The notes under the pieces were generated by a model, which made no database searches, was not told where the DNA came from, and worked only from the letters and a program-made list of their open reading frames with translations. From contig NZ_NIQU01000004.1 in NCBI RefSeq assembly GCF_002741105.1, positions 434,061-498,060 of the forward strand: a stretch of DNA of 64,000 nt, read 5' to 3'. Shown one piece after another: positions 19,078 through 27,872 of this stretch. Each line of letters begins with the position of its first letter. Within the stretch, counting starts at the first letter, position 1. This stretch comes from Pseudomonas sediminis. Its GTDB lineage: Bacteria > Pseudomonadota > Gammaproteobacteria > Pseudomonadales > Pseudomonadaceae. A program made the translations under genes and the position numbers.

Positions 19078-20058
19078 ATGACCGCAAGCCCCGACCTGCG
19101 TTTTCTCCTGCTGCCGCTGCCGGAGTTCGCCCTGCTGCCCTTCGGTGGCTTTCTCGACAAGTTGCGCTTCAGCGCTGACGACGAGGACTACAGCCGCCAG
19201 CGCTACTGCGCCTGGACGATCCTCGGCCTGCAGCCTGGGCATGTGTCGTCCAGCAGCGGTGCTGCGCTGCGTATCGAGGCCACACCCGAGCAACTCGATC
19301 TGGCTGACTTCGACTATCTGGTGCTGTTCGGCGGGCGTAATGCGCAGGCTACTGCTGCGCTGGCGCCGGACTATCAGGCGTTACTGCGGCGCGCCGCACG
19401 TGCCGGGGTGAAGCTGGTGGCGATCGACAATGCCAGCTTCCTGCTCGCCGCCTGCGGCCTGCTCGATGGTCATCGGGTGGCGGTGCACTGGCGCCATGAA
19501 GCGGAATTTCGCGCCAGCTTTCCGCAGCTGCGCCTGGCTCGCGAGCGTTTGTATTGCCTCGATGGTGCGCGGATTTCCTGCGCCGGCGGCACCGCAGCCA
19601 TCGATCTGGCGGTGGAGCTGCTGGCTCAGGGCAGCGGCCGGGCACGGGCGCTCAAGGGCTTGGCCGATATGCTGGTGGACGAAACGCGCAGCGGCCAGCA
19701 CGCGCTGCGCTCGTTGCACACGACATCGAGCGGCGAGCGCCATGTAGACCGCGCCATCGCCCTGATGCGCCACGGCCTGGCCAGCGCCGATGGCATCGAG
19801 CAGCTGGCGGCCAGTGTCGGCATCAGCCGCCGTCAGCTCGATCGCCTGTTTCAGGCCAGCCAGGGCATGAGTGCGCGCGAATACTGGAATGAGCTACGCC
19901 TGCAACATGTGCGCTGGCGTCTGCTCAACTCCAGCCACAGCCTGGCGCAGCTTGCCGACGAGATCGGTGTCAGCGATGCCAGCCACCTGGGCAAGCTATT
20001 CCGCCAGCGCTTTGGCTTGGCGCCCGGCACCTTCCGCCGTCAGGGCGGCGCGTTGTAG
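19078..20058 (+). CDS. GlxA-type AraC-family regulator (DJ-1/PfpI + HTH)
   Basis: 326-residue regulator. Residues about 1-190 form a DJ-1/PfpI-like domain and about 225-320 an AraC/XylS domain (GIEQLAASVGISRRQLDRLFQ and SLAQLADEIGVSDASHLGKLFRQRFG). The position of the nucleophile cysteine seen in catalytic DJ-1 proteins reads AIDNASFLLAACGLLDG, so the domain is probably a sensor and not an enzyme. Relatives regulate amine and carnitine/glycine betaine metabolism. The gene ends in a REP element. Confidence 0.85.
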   Translation: MTASPDLRFLLLPLPEFALLPFGGFLDKLRFSADDEDYSRQRYCAWTILGLQPGHVSSSSGAALRIEATPEQLDLADFDYLVLFGGRNAQATAALAPDYQALLRRAARAGVKLVAIDNASFLLAACGLLDGHRVAVHWRHEAEFRASFPQLRLARERLYCLDGARISCAGGTAAIDLAVELLAQGSGRARALKGLADMLVDETRSGQHALRSLHTTSSGERHVDRAIALMRHGLASADGIEQLAASVGISRRQLDRLFQASQGMSAREYWNELRLQHVRWRLLNSSHSLAQLADEIGVSDASHLGKLFRQRFGLAPGTFRRQGGAL

Positions 20059-20143
20059 GAGCCGCGCCTCGCGGCGAATGTGGTGGATAGCCTCGGTATG
20101 GCGGCATCGCTGCAATCGCTTCGCGCCGGGGCGGCACTCCTAC
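20055..20143. repeat. REP element between the GlxA-type regulator and a LysE gene
   Basis: GTAGGAGCCGC at 20055 and GCGGCACTCCTAC ending at 20143 form the outer arms of an imperfect Pseudomonas REP pair, with CGCCTCGCGGCG and CGCTTCGCGCCG arms inside. The right-hand arm runs into the LysE gene, whose TAG stop (20140-20142 on the minus strand) is part of the repeat. The left arm overlaps the stop region of the regulator. Confidence 0.75.
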
Positions 20144-20739
20144 AGGTTTGTCATTAGCGGCAGCCACACCGAAGCGAGCAGTAGAACGGCCATGCAGCGG
20201 TTGAACAACAGCAGCCTGGTCGGTTGCCGTAACAGGCGCGCACCACCGGCGCCCAGTACTCCCCAGGCCAACAGGCAGGGCGTGGACACCAGCAGGAACA
20301 GCGTCGCGTAGCTCGCTACCGCACCGAATGAGGCCTGGCCGTCGAGGAAGATCGCCGTGACCGAGACGGTCATCAGCCAAGTCTTGGGATTGATCAGTTG
20401 CAGGCCGGCGCCTTGGATGAAACCCTGGCGTTGGTCGACGCGGCGCTCGTCCAGGCCAGCGGCTTCGGCGCGCATCAGCTTGCAGGCCATCCAGCTGATC
20501 CAGGCGGCGCTGGCCCAGGTCATCGCCGTCTGCAACAGCGGGGCGCGGGCCAGCAGTTCCCCTAGGCCCAGGCCGACCACCAGCAGCATCAGGCTGGCGC
20601 TCAGGCTCGCCCCTACCGCGATGGCCAGGGCGATGGACAGGCCGAAGCGGGCAGCGCTGCCGAGGATCAGCAGGTTGGTCGGACCGGGGGTGATCGACGC
20701 TACTGAGGCGAAGAGGATGAAGGGCAGCCACTGGTTCAT
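20140..20739 (-). CDS. LysE-family exporter
   Basis: 199-residue inner-membrane exporter with LysE signatures FASVASITPGPTNLLILG and LINPKTWLMTVSV. The start at ATG 20739 (MNQWLPF) matches the usual N-terminus; an in-frame ATG at 20775 adds 12 residues without hydrophobic character. It follows an AraC regulator on the same strand by 74 bp, a common regulator-exporter pairing. The last two residues and stop codon are contributed by a REP element, so the C-terminus may differ from that of relatives. Confidence 0.85.
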   Translation of the reverse strand: MNQWLPFILFASVASITPGPTNLLILGSAARFGLSIALAIAVGASLSASLMLLVVGLGLGELLARAPLLQTAMTWASAAWISWMACKLMRAEAAGLDERRVDQRQGFIQGAGLQLINPKTWLMTVSVTAIFLDGQASFGAVASYATLFLLVSTPCLLAWGVLGAGGARLLRQPTRLLLFNRCMAVLLLASVWLPLMTNL

Positions 20740-20813
20740 GGCTGGGCTCGCCGGGCGGGGAAAGGCATTGGGCATCGCTCCATATTGGGTATGGCGCGAT
20801 TGTCCGGCTCGTT

Positions 20814-21656
20814 CTAGCCGTGGTCTTGAAGCTTTGTGCAGAGGTTGCGGTAGGCACCTGGGGTAACGCCGTTGGCGCGGCGGAACCAGCGGCCCAGGTG
20901 GCTCTGGTCGGCGAAACCCAGGTCGCTGGCGACATCCGCCGGTGAGGTGCCGAGGGCCAGCAAACGCCGCGCGCGCACCAGCCGCAGTTGTATCAGGTAA
21001 CCGTGCGGGGCGATGCCGAAGGCCGCCTTGAAGGCGCGGCTGAGGCGAAAACGGTCGACGCCGCAGGCCCGCGCCAGTTCGTCGAGGCCGATGTTCTCGT
21101 GAAAGTGCGCGTGCAGGTAGTCGCGGGCGCGCAGGGCCACGCTGGCGATCTGTGGGTTGCCCGGCAGGCGCTGGCGCCAGTGCAGGCTGCGCGAGATCCG
21201 CTCCAGCAGCGCATCCAGTGCCGCGTCGCGGACCATGCGTGGCTCATTGTCGCTCAACGCCTGCAGGGCATTGGCGATACAGGGCAGCAGGCCGGGATCG
21301 TCCGGCTGCGTGCGCGGCACGCCGGGCACGCAGTCGGAGGGTGCCTGCTCGAACAGCGCCGGCAATGCCTTTTCCAGCCAGGCTGGCTCAAGGTAGAGCG
21401 TGGAATAGGTGAAGCCGCCAGGTGTCGGCGCATGGCCGTCATGGATATCGCCGGGTTCGAGGAAGAAGGTCTGGCCAGGTACGCTACTGAACAGCGCACG
21501 GCGGCAGTGGAACTGCTGTACGCCCTGTTCGGTGAAGCCGATCAGGTAGCTGTCGTGCCAGTGCGGGTCGTAGGCGTGGCCCTCGAAATGCGCACGGATC
21601 ACCTCGATGCCGGTATCGGCATCCTGCTTGAGGTCGACCCATGACTGCGCGTTCAT
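20814..21656 (-). CDS. AraC-family regulator (cupin N-terminus)
   Basis: 280-residue regulator. The N-terminal cupin-like AraC binding domain shows HWHDSYLIGFTEQGVQQF and FLEPGDIHDGHAP. The C-terminal double helix-turn-helix is GLDELARACGVDRFRLSRAFKAAFG and SPADVASDLGFADQSHLGRWFRRANG. ATG 21656 has CAGGCG upstream. It precedes a LysE exporter in the same orientation and likely activates it in response to an amino acid or analogue (inference). Confidence 0.86.
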   Translation of the reverse strand: MNAQSWVDLKQDADTGIEVIRAHFEGHAYDPHWHDSYLIGFTEQGVQQFHCRRALFSSVPGQTFFLEPGDIHDGHAPTPGGFTYSTLYLEPAWLEKALPALFEQAPSDCVPGVPRTQPDDPGLLPCIANALQALSDNEPRMVRDAALDALLERISRSLHWRQRLPGNPQIASVALRARDYLHAHFHENIGLDELARACGVDRFRLSRAFKAAFGIAPHGYLIQLRLVRARRLLALGTSPADVASDLGFADQSHLGRWFRRANGVTPGAYRNLCTKLQDHG

Positions 21657-21770
21657 CGCCTGTTGCCCGCGGTGGAAAGTTGAACGCTTGAGCTTAACCC
21701 GTTTGCCAGGCGTGCCTAGAACGTTTGTGCAGATGGTAGGGGCTGTGGATAAAACCAAGCACCTTGATCT

Positions 21771-21817
21771 GTAGGAGCGGCTTCAGCCGCGAAATTCGCG
21801 GATAAATCCGCTCCTAC
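21771..21817. repeat. REP element (GTAGGAGC...GCTCCTAC)
   Basis: A typical Pseudomonas REP palindrome. GTAGGAGCGG at 21771 pairs with CCGCTCCTAC ending at 21817, and the inner arms TTCAGCCGCGAA and TTCGCGG also pair. It lies in the 194-bp gap between the cobJ stop and the start of the AraC gene. Otherwise this gap holds nothing recognisable. Confidence 0.85.
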
Positions 21818-21850
21818 AAACGCTTGGCAATCCTGCTTGAGGGCGATGGT

Positions 21851-23506
21851 TTAGTCGGCCTGCGCTGGATACCAGCGCGGCGTGTAGACCCACTCACCGC
21901 CGTCGGCGCGCGGGAAGCGACGAGTCTGGCTGGAGCCGATGATCACCAGGGTGCGCATGTCGACCATCTCCGGCGTCAGCTCGCCGAGGGTCAGGCTGCG
22001 CAGCGCCTCGGCGGGGCGGCCGATATCGCGGCCGAGCACCACCAGGGTTTCCGGCGCGCGGTGCTGGCGCAGCAAGTCGAGCGCGCGGCCAAGCTGCCAG
22101 GGGCGGGATTTGGAAATCGGGTTGTAGAAGGCCATGGCCAGGTCGGCGATGGCGGCGTGCTGCAGGCGTTTCTCGATCACCGCCCAGGGCTTGAGGTTGT
22201 CCGATAGGGAGATCAGGCAGAAGTCGTGGCCCAGCGGCGCGCCAGCCTTGGCGGCGGTGGCCAGGGCGGCGGAAACTCCTGGCAGTACTTCCAGCTCGAC
22301 GCCATGCCAGGCCTCGCTTTGCGGGTTTTCCAGGGCCTCCATCACGGCGGCGGCCATGGCGAATACGCCGGGATCGCCGGAGGAGATCATCACGACCCGG
22401 CGGCCGCTGGCGGCCAGTTCGAAGGCGTGGGCGGCGCGCTGCAACTCCTCGCGGTTGTCGCTGGGATGCAGGCATTGATCGGCGCGCAGCGGGCCGGCCA
22501 TCTTCACGTAGGTGTCGTAGCCGAGCAGGTCTTCGGCCTCGTCGAGGGCGCGGCGCACGGCGGGGGTCATGTGTTCGGCGGCGCCGGGGCCGAGGCCGAC
22601 CACGCTTAGGCGGCCACGGCGCTGGCCGAGGCGCTCGATATCCAGAGGTTGTTCGCTCAGCAGCAGGCGCAGGTCATCGCCGGCATGGTGCTCCGGCGGC
22701 AGCTCGGTGGTGTTGTGGATAAAGCGCAGTGGCAGGTTCAGTGCCTGCGCTGCTGCGTGCAAGTCGGCGTTGGCCATGCAGCTTTTGTCCGCGAGTAGCA
22801 CCGCCAGTGTTTCTGGTGCCAGGTCGGCATCGCTCAGCGCCTGTTGCAGCCGCGCCGACAGGTCGGCATCGGGGCGTTCGATCAGCGCGGCCGCGCAGCG
22901 TGGGTGGATCAGCAGTTCGTCCGGCTGCGCCGGGCGTGCCTGCGCGGTGATGTGGATCACACGATTGGCAGCGTTATCCACAGGCAACTGCGCGGCGTCC
23001 AGCCAGGGCGCCTGGCCTTCAATGCGCACCTTTTCGCCGCCGAGCAGGTCGCTGACGAAGCGCTTGCCTTGCTGCAGATCGGCCAACGCGTAGCCGGCAG
23101 GCGGCTCCAGCAGGCAGGTGCCGAAGCGCAGCTCGCCGCTGGTGGTGATGGCCGGCGTCACACCCAGGTGCGCGGCGATCTCGCGAGCCAGGCGATTGAC
23201 CCCAGCCAGGCCGCCGAGCAGCGGCACCACGGCGCTGCCATCCTCGGCCAGGGCCAGCACCGGCGGCTCGGCGCCTTTCTCCGCCAGCAGCGCGGCAAGG
23301 CTGCGGATGACGATGCCAGCGGCGCACAGCACCACCAGCGGTTGACCGGCGCGATACAGGGTGCGCAGGTGCTCGCCGAACTCGTCGTAGTGGCGCTCGG
23401 CGCCCTCGGCACGGCCGCGCAGACCATGGATCACGGCCTGTGGATAAAGCGTCTTGAGACGTTGTGCAGTGGCCAGCGCGCTGGCGCCGAGGATGACGAT
23501 GTTCAT
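21851..23506 (-). CDS. cobJ: CbiG/CobE-CobJ fusion: precorrin-3B C17-methyltransferase
   Basis: 551-residue fusion. Residues about 1-120 are a CbiG N-terminal domain (LVVLCAAGIVIRSLAALL and VVPLLGGLAGVNRLAREIAA). Residues about 210-290 form the CbiG/CobE C-terminal domain (LLADKSCMANADLHAAAQAL). From about residue 305 the CobJ methyltransferase follows, with SVVGLGPGAAEHMTP and SSGDPGVFAMA. CobJ contracts the ring and methylates C-17 of precorrin-3B using SAM. ATG 23506 was chosen because MNIVILGAS starts the CbiG fold. It is the last gene of the cobGHIJ operon, after two palindromic repeats downstream of cobI. Confidence 0.92.
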   Translation of the reverse strand: MNIVILGASALATAQRLKTLYPQAVIHGLRGRAEGAERHYDEFGEHLRTLYRAGQPLVVLCAAGIVIRSLAALLAEKGAEPPVLALAEDGSAVVPLLGGLAGVNRLAREIAAHLGVTPAITTSGELRFGTCLLEPPAGYALADLQQGKRFVSDLLGGEKVRIEGQAPWLDAAQLPVDNAANRVIHITAQARPAQPDELLIHPRCAAALIERPDADLSARLQQALSDADLAPETLAVLLADKSCMANADLHAAAQALNLPLRFIHNTTELPPEHHAGDDLRLLLSEQPLDIERLGQRRGRLSVVGLGPGAAEHMTPAVRRALDEAEDLLGYDTYVKMAGPLRADQCLHPSDNREELQRAAHAFELAASGRRVVMISSGDPGVFAMAAAVMEALENPQSEAWHGVELEVLPGVSAALATAAKAGAPLGHDFCLISLSDNLKPWAVIEKRLQHAAIADLAMAFYNPISKSRPWQLGRALDLLRQHRAPETLVVLGRDIGRPAEALRSLTLGELTPEMVDMRTLVIIGSSQTRRFPRADGGEWVYTPRWYPAQAD

Positions 23507-23518
23507 GCGGTAAATCCT

Positions 23519-23636
23519 GTAGCCCGGATGCAATCCGGGGAATGGGTTTCCCGGATTGCATCCGGGCTACGGTCTCGAAACGGGTAGGGCGGGTGCAACC
23601 CGCCAGTTCGCTGCCGGCGGGTTGCACCCGCCCTAC
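23519..23636. repeat. Two adjacent perfect palindromes inside the cobI-cobJ gap
   Basis: First hairpin: arms of 21 bp at 23519-23539 and 23550-23570, containing CCCGGATGCAATCCGGG. Second hairpin: arms of 21 bp at 23584-23604 and 23616-23636, containing GGCGGGTGCAACCCGCC. Both occupy the 134-bp gap between cobI and cobJ. They could cause processing or uneven expression of the last gene in the operon (inference). The outer TAGCCCGGATGCAATCCGGG type is widespread in Pseudomonas genomes. Confidence 0.8.
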
Positions 23637-23640
23637 GGGA

Positions 23641-24381
23641 TTAGCCCCGCCATTTCTGGCCGGGCACCAGAATCATGGAAAAGTACGGCGAATCCATCGG
23701 CTCCACCTCGTCCAGCGCGACGATCTTCTGGCTGGCCATGGTCGCGCGTTCGACGTAATGGGCGCGGTCGTCCAGACCGAGCTTGCGCAGCACGCGGCGC
23801 ACCTTGTCGAAGTTGCGCCCGAGCTTCATCACCACGGCGGCTTCGGCGTCGCGCAGACGCTGCTCCAGCTCGTCTTCCGGCAGCACGCCGGAGAGCACGC
23901 TCAAGCTCTGGTTGCGATAGACCAGTGGCGTGCCGAGCACCGAGGCGCAGCCGAGCATCGAGCACACGCCGGGCACCACTTCCACCTCGTAGCGGTCGGC
24001 CAGGCGGTCGTGCAGGTACATGTAGGAGCCGTAGAAGAACGGGTCGCCTTCGCAGATCACCGCCACGTCCTGGCCGGCGTCCAGCAATTGGGCGATCTGC
24101 TGCGCGCAGGTGTCGTAAAAATCGGCGATCACATCCTCATAGCTCAGCGGCGGGGCGAGCTTTTCGGTGGTCACCGGGTAGACCAGCGGCTGGCGCTGCT
24201 GGGCGGCGTCCAGATGTTCCTCGATGATACCGAAGGCATTACCGCCATGGCCGGCATTGTGCTTGGCCTTGGCCACGAAGTAGGCCACCACGGGTGCGCT
24301 TTTCAACAGGCGCAGGGCCTTGAGGGTCAGCAGCTCGGGGTCGCCGGGGCCGACGCCCAGACCAAGCAGACGGCCAGCCAT
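23641..24381 (-). CDS. cobI: Precorrin-2 C20-methyltransferase CobI
   Basis: 246-residue tetrapyrrole methylase. [20 protein letters not shown] lies at the N-terminus, [14 protein letters not shown] in the middle and [20 protein letters not shown] later, as in CobI/CbiL. It transfers a methyl from SAM to C-20 of precorrin-2, giving precorrin-3A. The ATG at 24381 overlaps the cobH stop (TGATG), so translation is coupled. A GTG one codon upstream is the alternative. Confidence 0.93.
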   Translation of the reverse strand: MAGRLLGLGVGPGDPELLTLKALRLLKSAPVVAYFVAKAKHNAGHGGNAFGIIEEHLDAAQQRQPLVYPVTTEKLAPPLSYEDVIADFYDTCAQQIAQLLDAGQDVAVICEGDPFFYGSYMYLHDRLADRYEVEVVPGVCSMLGCASVLGTPLVYRNQSLSVLSGVLPEDELEQRLRDAEAAVVMKLGRNFDKVRRVLRKLGLDDRAHYVERATMASQKIVALDEVEPMDSPYFSMILVPGQKWRG

Positions 24382-25007
24382 CACTCCACCTCCGAGGCGA
24401 GGGCGTTGACCGCCGCTACCGCCATGGCGCTGCCGCCACGACGGCCACGGACGATCACGTAGGGCACGTCGCGGCTGTCCGCGGCCAGCGCATCTTTCGA
24501 TTCTGCCGCGCCGATAAAGCCCACCGGCATGCCGATGATCAACGCCGGTTTCGGCGCACCGGCGTCGAGCATTTCCAGCAGGTAGAACAGCGCGGTGGGC
24601 GCATTGCCGATCACCACCACGCTGCCTTCCAGATGCTCGCGCCAGTGCTCCAGGGCTACGGCCGAGCGGGTGTTGCCGACTTCGCGGGCCAGCTCCGGCA
24701 CGCCGGCATCGTGCAGGGTGCAGATCACCTTGTTGCCTGCCGGCAGGCGCGGGCGGGTGATGCCTTCGGCGACCATGCGTGCATCGCAGAGGATCGGCGC
24801 ACCGGCCAGCAGGGCGGCGCGACCGGCGGCACCGGCACCGGGGGAGAAGCGCAGGTCTTCCACCACGTCGACCATGCCGCAGGCGTGGATCACCCGCACG
24901 GCGAGTTTTTCCAGGTCGGCGGGGATGCCTTCGAGGTTGGCCTCGGCGCGGATGGTGGCGAAGGAGCGGCGGTAGATTTCCTGTCCGTCGCGGATGTAAT
25001 CAAGCAT
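24381..25007 (-). CDS. cobH: Precorrin-8X methylmutase CobH
   Basis: 208-residue CobH/CbiC. The catalytic histidine lies in [15 protein letters not shown] (about residue 41), and later segments [25 protein letters not shown] and [14 protein letters not shown] are typical. It moves the methyl group from C-11 to C-12, giving hydrogenobyrinic acid. The start overlaps the cobG end by 8 bp and the stop overlaps the cobI start. Confidence 0.94.
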   Translation of the reverse strand: MLDYIRDGQEIYRRSFATIRAEANLEGIPADLEKLAVRVIHACGMVDVVEDLRFSPGAGAAGRAALLAGAPILCDARMVAEGITRPRLPAGNKVICTLHDAGVPELAREVGNTRSAVALEHWREHLEGSVVVIGNAPTALFYLLEMLDAGAPKPALIIGMPVGFIGAAESKDALAADSRDVPYVIVRGRRGGSAMAVAAVNALASEVE

Positions 25008-26379
25008 CGGGGGTTCCTGCGGGGTGTTGGCGGGCGAACCAGGCGCCGGCTTCGTCGATGGTCATGGCTGGCACCAGTAGGCGGCCAAAGCCGGGCGCCT
25101 CGGGCGTGCGTTGATAGAGCTGGTAGTGGTCGGGCGTGCTGGCCAGCAGGGTATAGGGCTGCACGCGGGCGCTGGCGCAACTGCGCGGGCAGGCGCTGAG
25201 ATGCACCTGCGGGCGGGCACCGCTTTCGCGCAGCAACTCTGCCAGGTGCAGGGCGTGGTGTTTGCTATCGGCCAGGCCGCGCGCGCAGGCCGCCGAGCCG
25301 GTGCAGGCGACCAGACCGAGCAACGGTTCGTCGATATGCGTCAGCAGGCCGAGCTTACCTAGCGCAGCCAACAGCTCAACGCTGGCGGCTTCCGGCACAT
25401 TGCCCAGCAGCACGCCCTGCCAGGGCGTCAGGCGTAATTTTCCATCGCCGTGGTGCTCGCTCAGCTGGGCCAGCATCATCAGTTGTTCGGCATGTAGCCG
25501 GCCTAGCTGGGCGCCAGCAGCGACCATACACAGGCTGCTCTGCGCCTGTGGATAAATACCTGCCGGGACGTGGTCGAGCGGGACGGTCGGCTGCCAATTG
25601 ACCGGCACCGGTTGCAAGGAAAAATCCAGACGCGTTTGCAGACGTCGCAGCAGTTCGTCGGCTGGGATCTGTTGCAGCAACTGGCGCATGCGCGATTGCT
25701 CGGGACTCGCCAGTTCGAGGAACAGCAGCAGGAGCTGGCGCACCAGCTCGACTGCCTGGGTCGCTTCGATGCGCGCCAGAGGCGTATCAAAGGGGCAGCC
25801 GGCCAGGCCCAGCAGCAGGTGCTGTTCGTTGTCGGCGGCCAGCCACAGATCGTGCGGGTGTTCGCGCATGGCCAGGGCTTCGCCGCCATCCAGTTGCAGG
25901 GCGAATTTGGGTGACAGGGCATGCAGCGCTGGGGTGTCCTGCAACAGGTCGAGCAGTTGGCTGGCTAGCGGGCGCATGTCCATCCGTGCCTGCGGGTCGA
26001 GGCCGGCGGCGGGGCTGAGCAGCAGGTTGCGCACGTCGTCGGCGGCGGCCACGCGCGGCCCGAGATTGGCGCTGAGTAGGGCGTCGATCAGTGGCGCTTC
26101 CTGGCCAGGTAGTACACCACGAATCTGCAGGTTGCTGCGGTTGGTCAGCTCCAGCACGCCACTGGCATGCTGCCGCGCTGCCTCGGCAATCGCCCGCGCC
26201 TGGGTGCTGAGCAGTACGCCGCCGGGCAGCTTGATGCGGCAGATGCCACCGTCCAGCGCAGGCACGATGCGCAGCAGGCCGGGGCAGGCGGAAGGGCGGA
26301 CGGATGTGGGCAAGCGGTCACCTGTGGATAACGACGCGGCGACCGAACCAGCGAAATCCCATAGGGGACTCCATGGCAT
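25000..26379 (-). CDS. cobG: Precorrin-3B synthase CobG
   Basis: CobG uses O2 and an Fe-S/siroheme-type reductase fold to hydroxylate precorrin-3A, marking the aerobic pathway. Conserved parts are ACPGLLRIVPALDGGICRIKLPGG, LTNRSNLQIRG and, near the C-terminus, the cluster-binding cysteines CTGSAACARGLADSK and SACPRSCA. The start is uncertain. ATG 26379 has a GGGG-rich ribosome-binding site and gives 459 residues. TTG 26313 lies close behind AGGTGA and begins right at the conserved region (437 residues). Frames further upstream are ruled out because they lie in the riboswitch. Confidence 0.88.
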   Translation of the reverse strand: MPWSPLWDFAGSVAASLSTGDRLPTSVRPSACPGLLRIVPALDGGICRIKLPGGVLLSTQARAIAEAARQHASGVLELTNRSNLQIRGVLPGQEAPLIDALLSANLGPRVAAADDVRNLLLSPAAGLDPQARMDMRPLASQLLDLLQDTPALHALSPKFALQLDGGEALAMREHPHDLWLAADNEQHLLLGLAGCPFDTPLARIEATQAVELVRQLLLLFLELASPEQSRMRQLLQQIPADELLRRLQTRLDFSLQPVPVNWQPTVPLDHVPAGIYPQAQSSLCMVAAGAQLGRLHAEQLMMLAQLSEHHGDGKLRLTPWQGVLLGNVPEAASVELLAALGKLGLLTHIDEPLLGLVACTGSAACARGLADSKHHALHLAELLRESGARPQVHLSACPRSCASARVQPYTLLASTPDHYQLYQRTPEAPGFGRLLVPAMTIDEAGAWFARQHPAGTPDA

Positions 26380-26419
26380 CGGTACACCCCGCCCGATGTT
26401 GGCACTCGCGACCAGCGTT

Positions 26420-26600
26420 CGTCGGCAGGTCTCCTGGCTGACAGGTCTTCGTCTGGCGCGGCCTTCCCGGTTTCCCAGTGGCACAGTGGCGACAGACTCG
26501 CTGTTTACAGTTGCGGGGGCAGCTCGGTCACGATCAATGATCGCTCCGGATTCCCTCTTAGGCCCGCTGTTGAGTCGTATCGACTCAAGGGCACCGACGA
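26420..26600 (-). promoter_or_regulatory. Cobalamin riboswitch upstream of cobGHIJ
   Basis: Read on the minus strand, conserved B12-element blocks appear in order: GGTGCCCTTG (about 26595), AGAGGGAATCCGG (about 26558), GCTGCCCCCGCAAC (about 26524), and GCCAGGAGACCTGCC (about 26437). The aptamer ends about 40 bp before the ATG candidate of cobG. A CATAAT -10 element on the minus strand (26607-26612) would start the transcript near its 5' end. In known cases adenosylcobalamin binding lowers expression, so cobGHIJ should be repressed when B12 is plentiful. Confidence 0.9.
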
Positions 26601-26669
26601 AGGCGCTATTATGCCCGCTTTGCCCGGAGCGCGGACAGGCGGTCCGTCGGGCCTGTGCGAGGACATTGG

Positions 26670-27872
26670 ATGAAACCCTGGTTGACCCTGGTCGGCATCG
26701 GCGAAGACGGCTACCCCGGCCTGGGCAAGGCCGCGCGCCGCGCCCTGCTGGCGGCCACGCGCATCGTCGGTGCGCCGCGCCAGCTGGCGCTGTTGCCGCC
26801 GTGCATCACGGGCGAGCGGGAAACCTGGCCGAGCCCCTTCGACCTGCAACCGCTGCTGGCGAAGCGCGGCGACGCGGTGTGTGTGCTGGCCACTGGCGAC
26901 CCGATGTTCTATGGCGTCGGCGCTAGCCTGGCACGCCAGATGCAGGCCGATGAGTTGCAGGTATTGCCGGCACCGTCTTCGGTGTCACTGGCAGCGGCGC
27001 GCCTGGGGTGGCCGCTGCAGGAGGTCGAGGTGGTGTCGTTGGTCGGCCGGCCGCTGGCCACGCTCAATGCCAGTCTCTATCCCGGTACGCGCCTGCTGGT
27101 ATTGAGCGCCGATGGTGACACGCCGGCGCAGGTCGCCGAGGCCCTGCGTACGCGTGGTTTCGGCGCCAGTCGGCTGACCTTGCTGGAGCATCTTGGCGGG
27201 ACGGATGAGCGCCGTATCGATGGTCAGGCCGCGAGCTGGAACCTGCCGCGTGGCGCCGATCTCAACCTGCTGGCTGTGGAATGTCTGGCCGACGCCGGGG
27301 CACAACTGCTGCCACCGACCTGCGGCCTGCCGGACGACGCTTACCGTCACGACGGCCAACTGACCAAGCGCGACGTGCGCGCGGTCACCCTGGCGCGCCT
27401 GGCGCCGCTGCCCGGCGAGCTGCTATGGGACGTTGGCGCCGGCTGCGGCTCCATCGGCATCGAGTGGATGCGCGCGCACTCGGCCTGCCGCGCCATCGCC
27501 ATCGAAGCCAACGAGGGGCGCCAGGAACATATCCGCCACAATCGCGATGCCCTCGGTGTACCCGCTCTGCAACTGGTCGCCGGGCATGCCCCCGAAGCCC
27601 TGGCCGGGCTATCCGCACCAGATGCGATCTTTATCGGCGGCGGCGTCACCGTGCCCGGTGTGCTGGAAACTTGCTGGGGCGCGCTCAAGCCGGGCGGGCG
27701 TCTGCTGGCCAATGCCGTGACCATTCAGAGTGAGGCGGCGTTGGTCGCCTTCCGTGAACAGCATGGCGGTGAACTGCTGCGTCTGACCGTGGCCCAGGCA
27801 CAGCCGCTGGGCGGCTTCGACACCTGGCGTGCGGCGCTGCCGATTACCCTGCTGATGGTGCGCAAGCCGTGA
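26670..27872 (+). CDS. cobL: Precorrin-6Y C5,15-methyltransferase (decarboxylating) CobL
   Basis: 400-residue bifunctional enzyme. The CbiE half (about 1-205) has [15 protein letters not shown] and [17 protein letters not shown]. The CbiT half (about 215-400) has the SAM loop [18 protein letters not shown] and [15 protein letters not shown]. It methylates C-5 and C-15 and decarboxylates the C-12 acetate. The gene is divergent from cobG and shares its promoter region. The ATG at 26670 fits the start of the conserved methylase fold. The stop overlaps the cobK start. No cbiD lies between cobL and cobK. Confidence 0.93.
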   Translation: MKPWLTLVGIGEDGYPGLGKAARRALLAATRIVGAPRQLALLPPCITGERETWPSPFDLQPLLAKRGDAVCVLATGDPMFYGVGASLARQMQADELQVLPAPSSVSLAAARLGWPLQEVEVVSLVGRPLATLNASLYPGTRLLVLSADGDTPAQVAEALRTRGFGASRLTLLEHLGGTDERRIDGQAASWNLPRGADLNLLAVECLADAGAQLLPPTCGLPDDAYRHDGQLTKRDVRAVTLARLAPLPGELLWDVGAGCGSIGIEWMRAHSACRAIAIEANEGRQEHIRHNRDALGVPALQLVAGHAPEALAGLSAPDAIFIGGGVTVPGVLETCWGALKPGGRLLANAVTIQSEAALVAFREQHGGELLRLTVAQAQPLGGFDTWRAALPITLLMVRKP

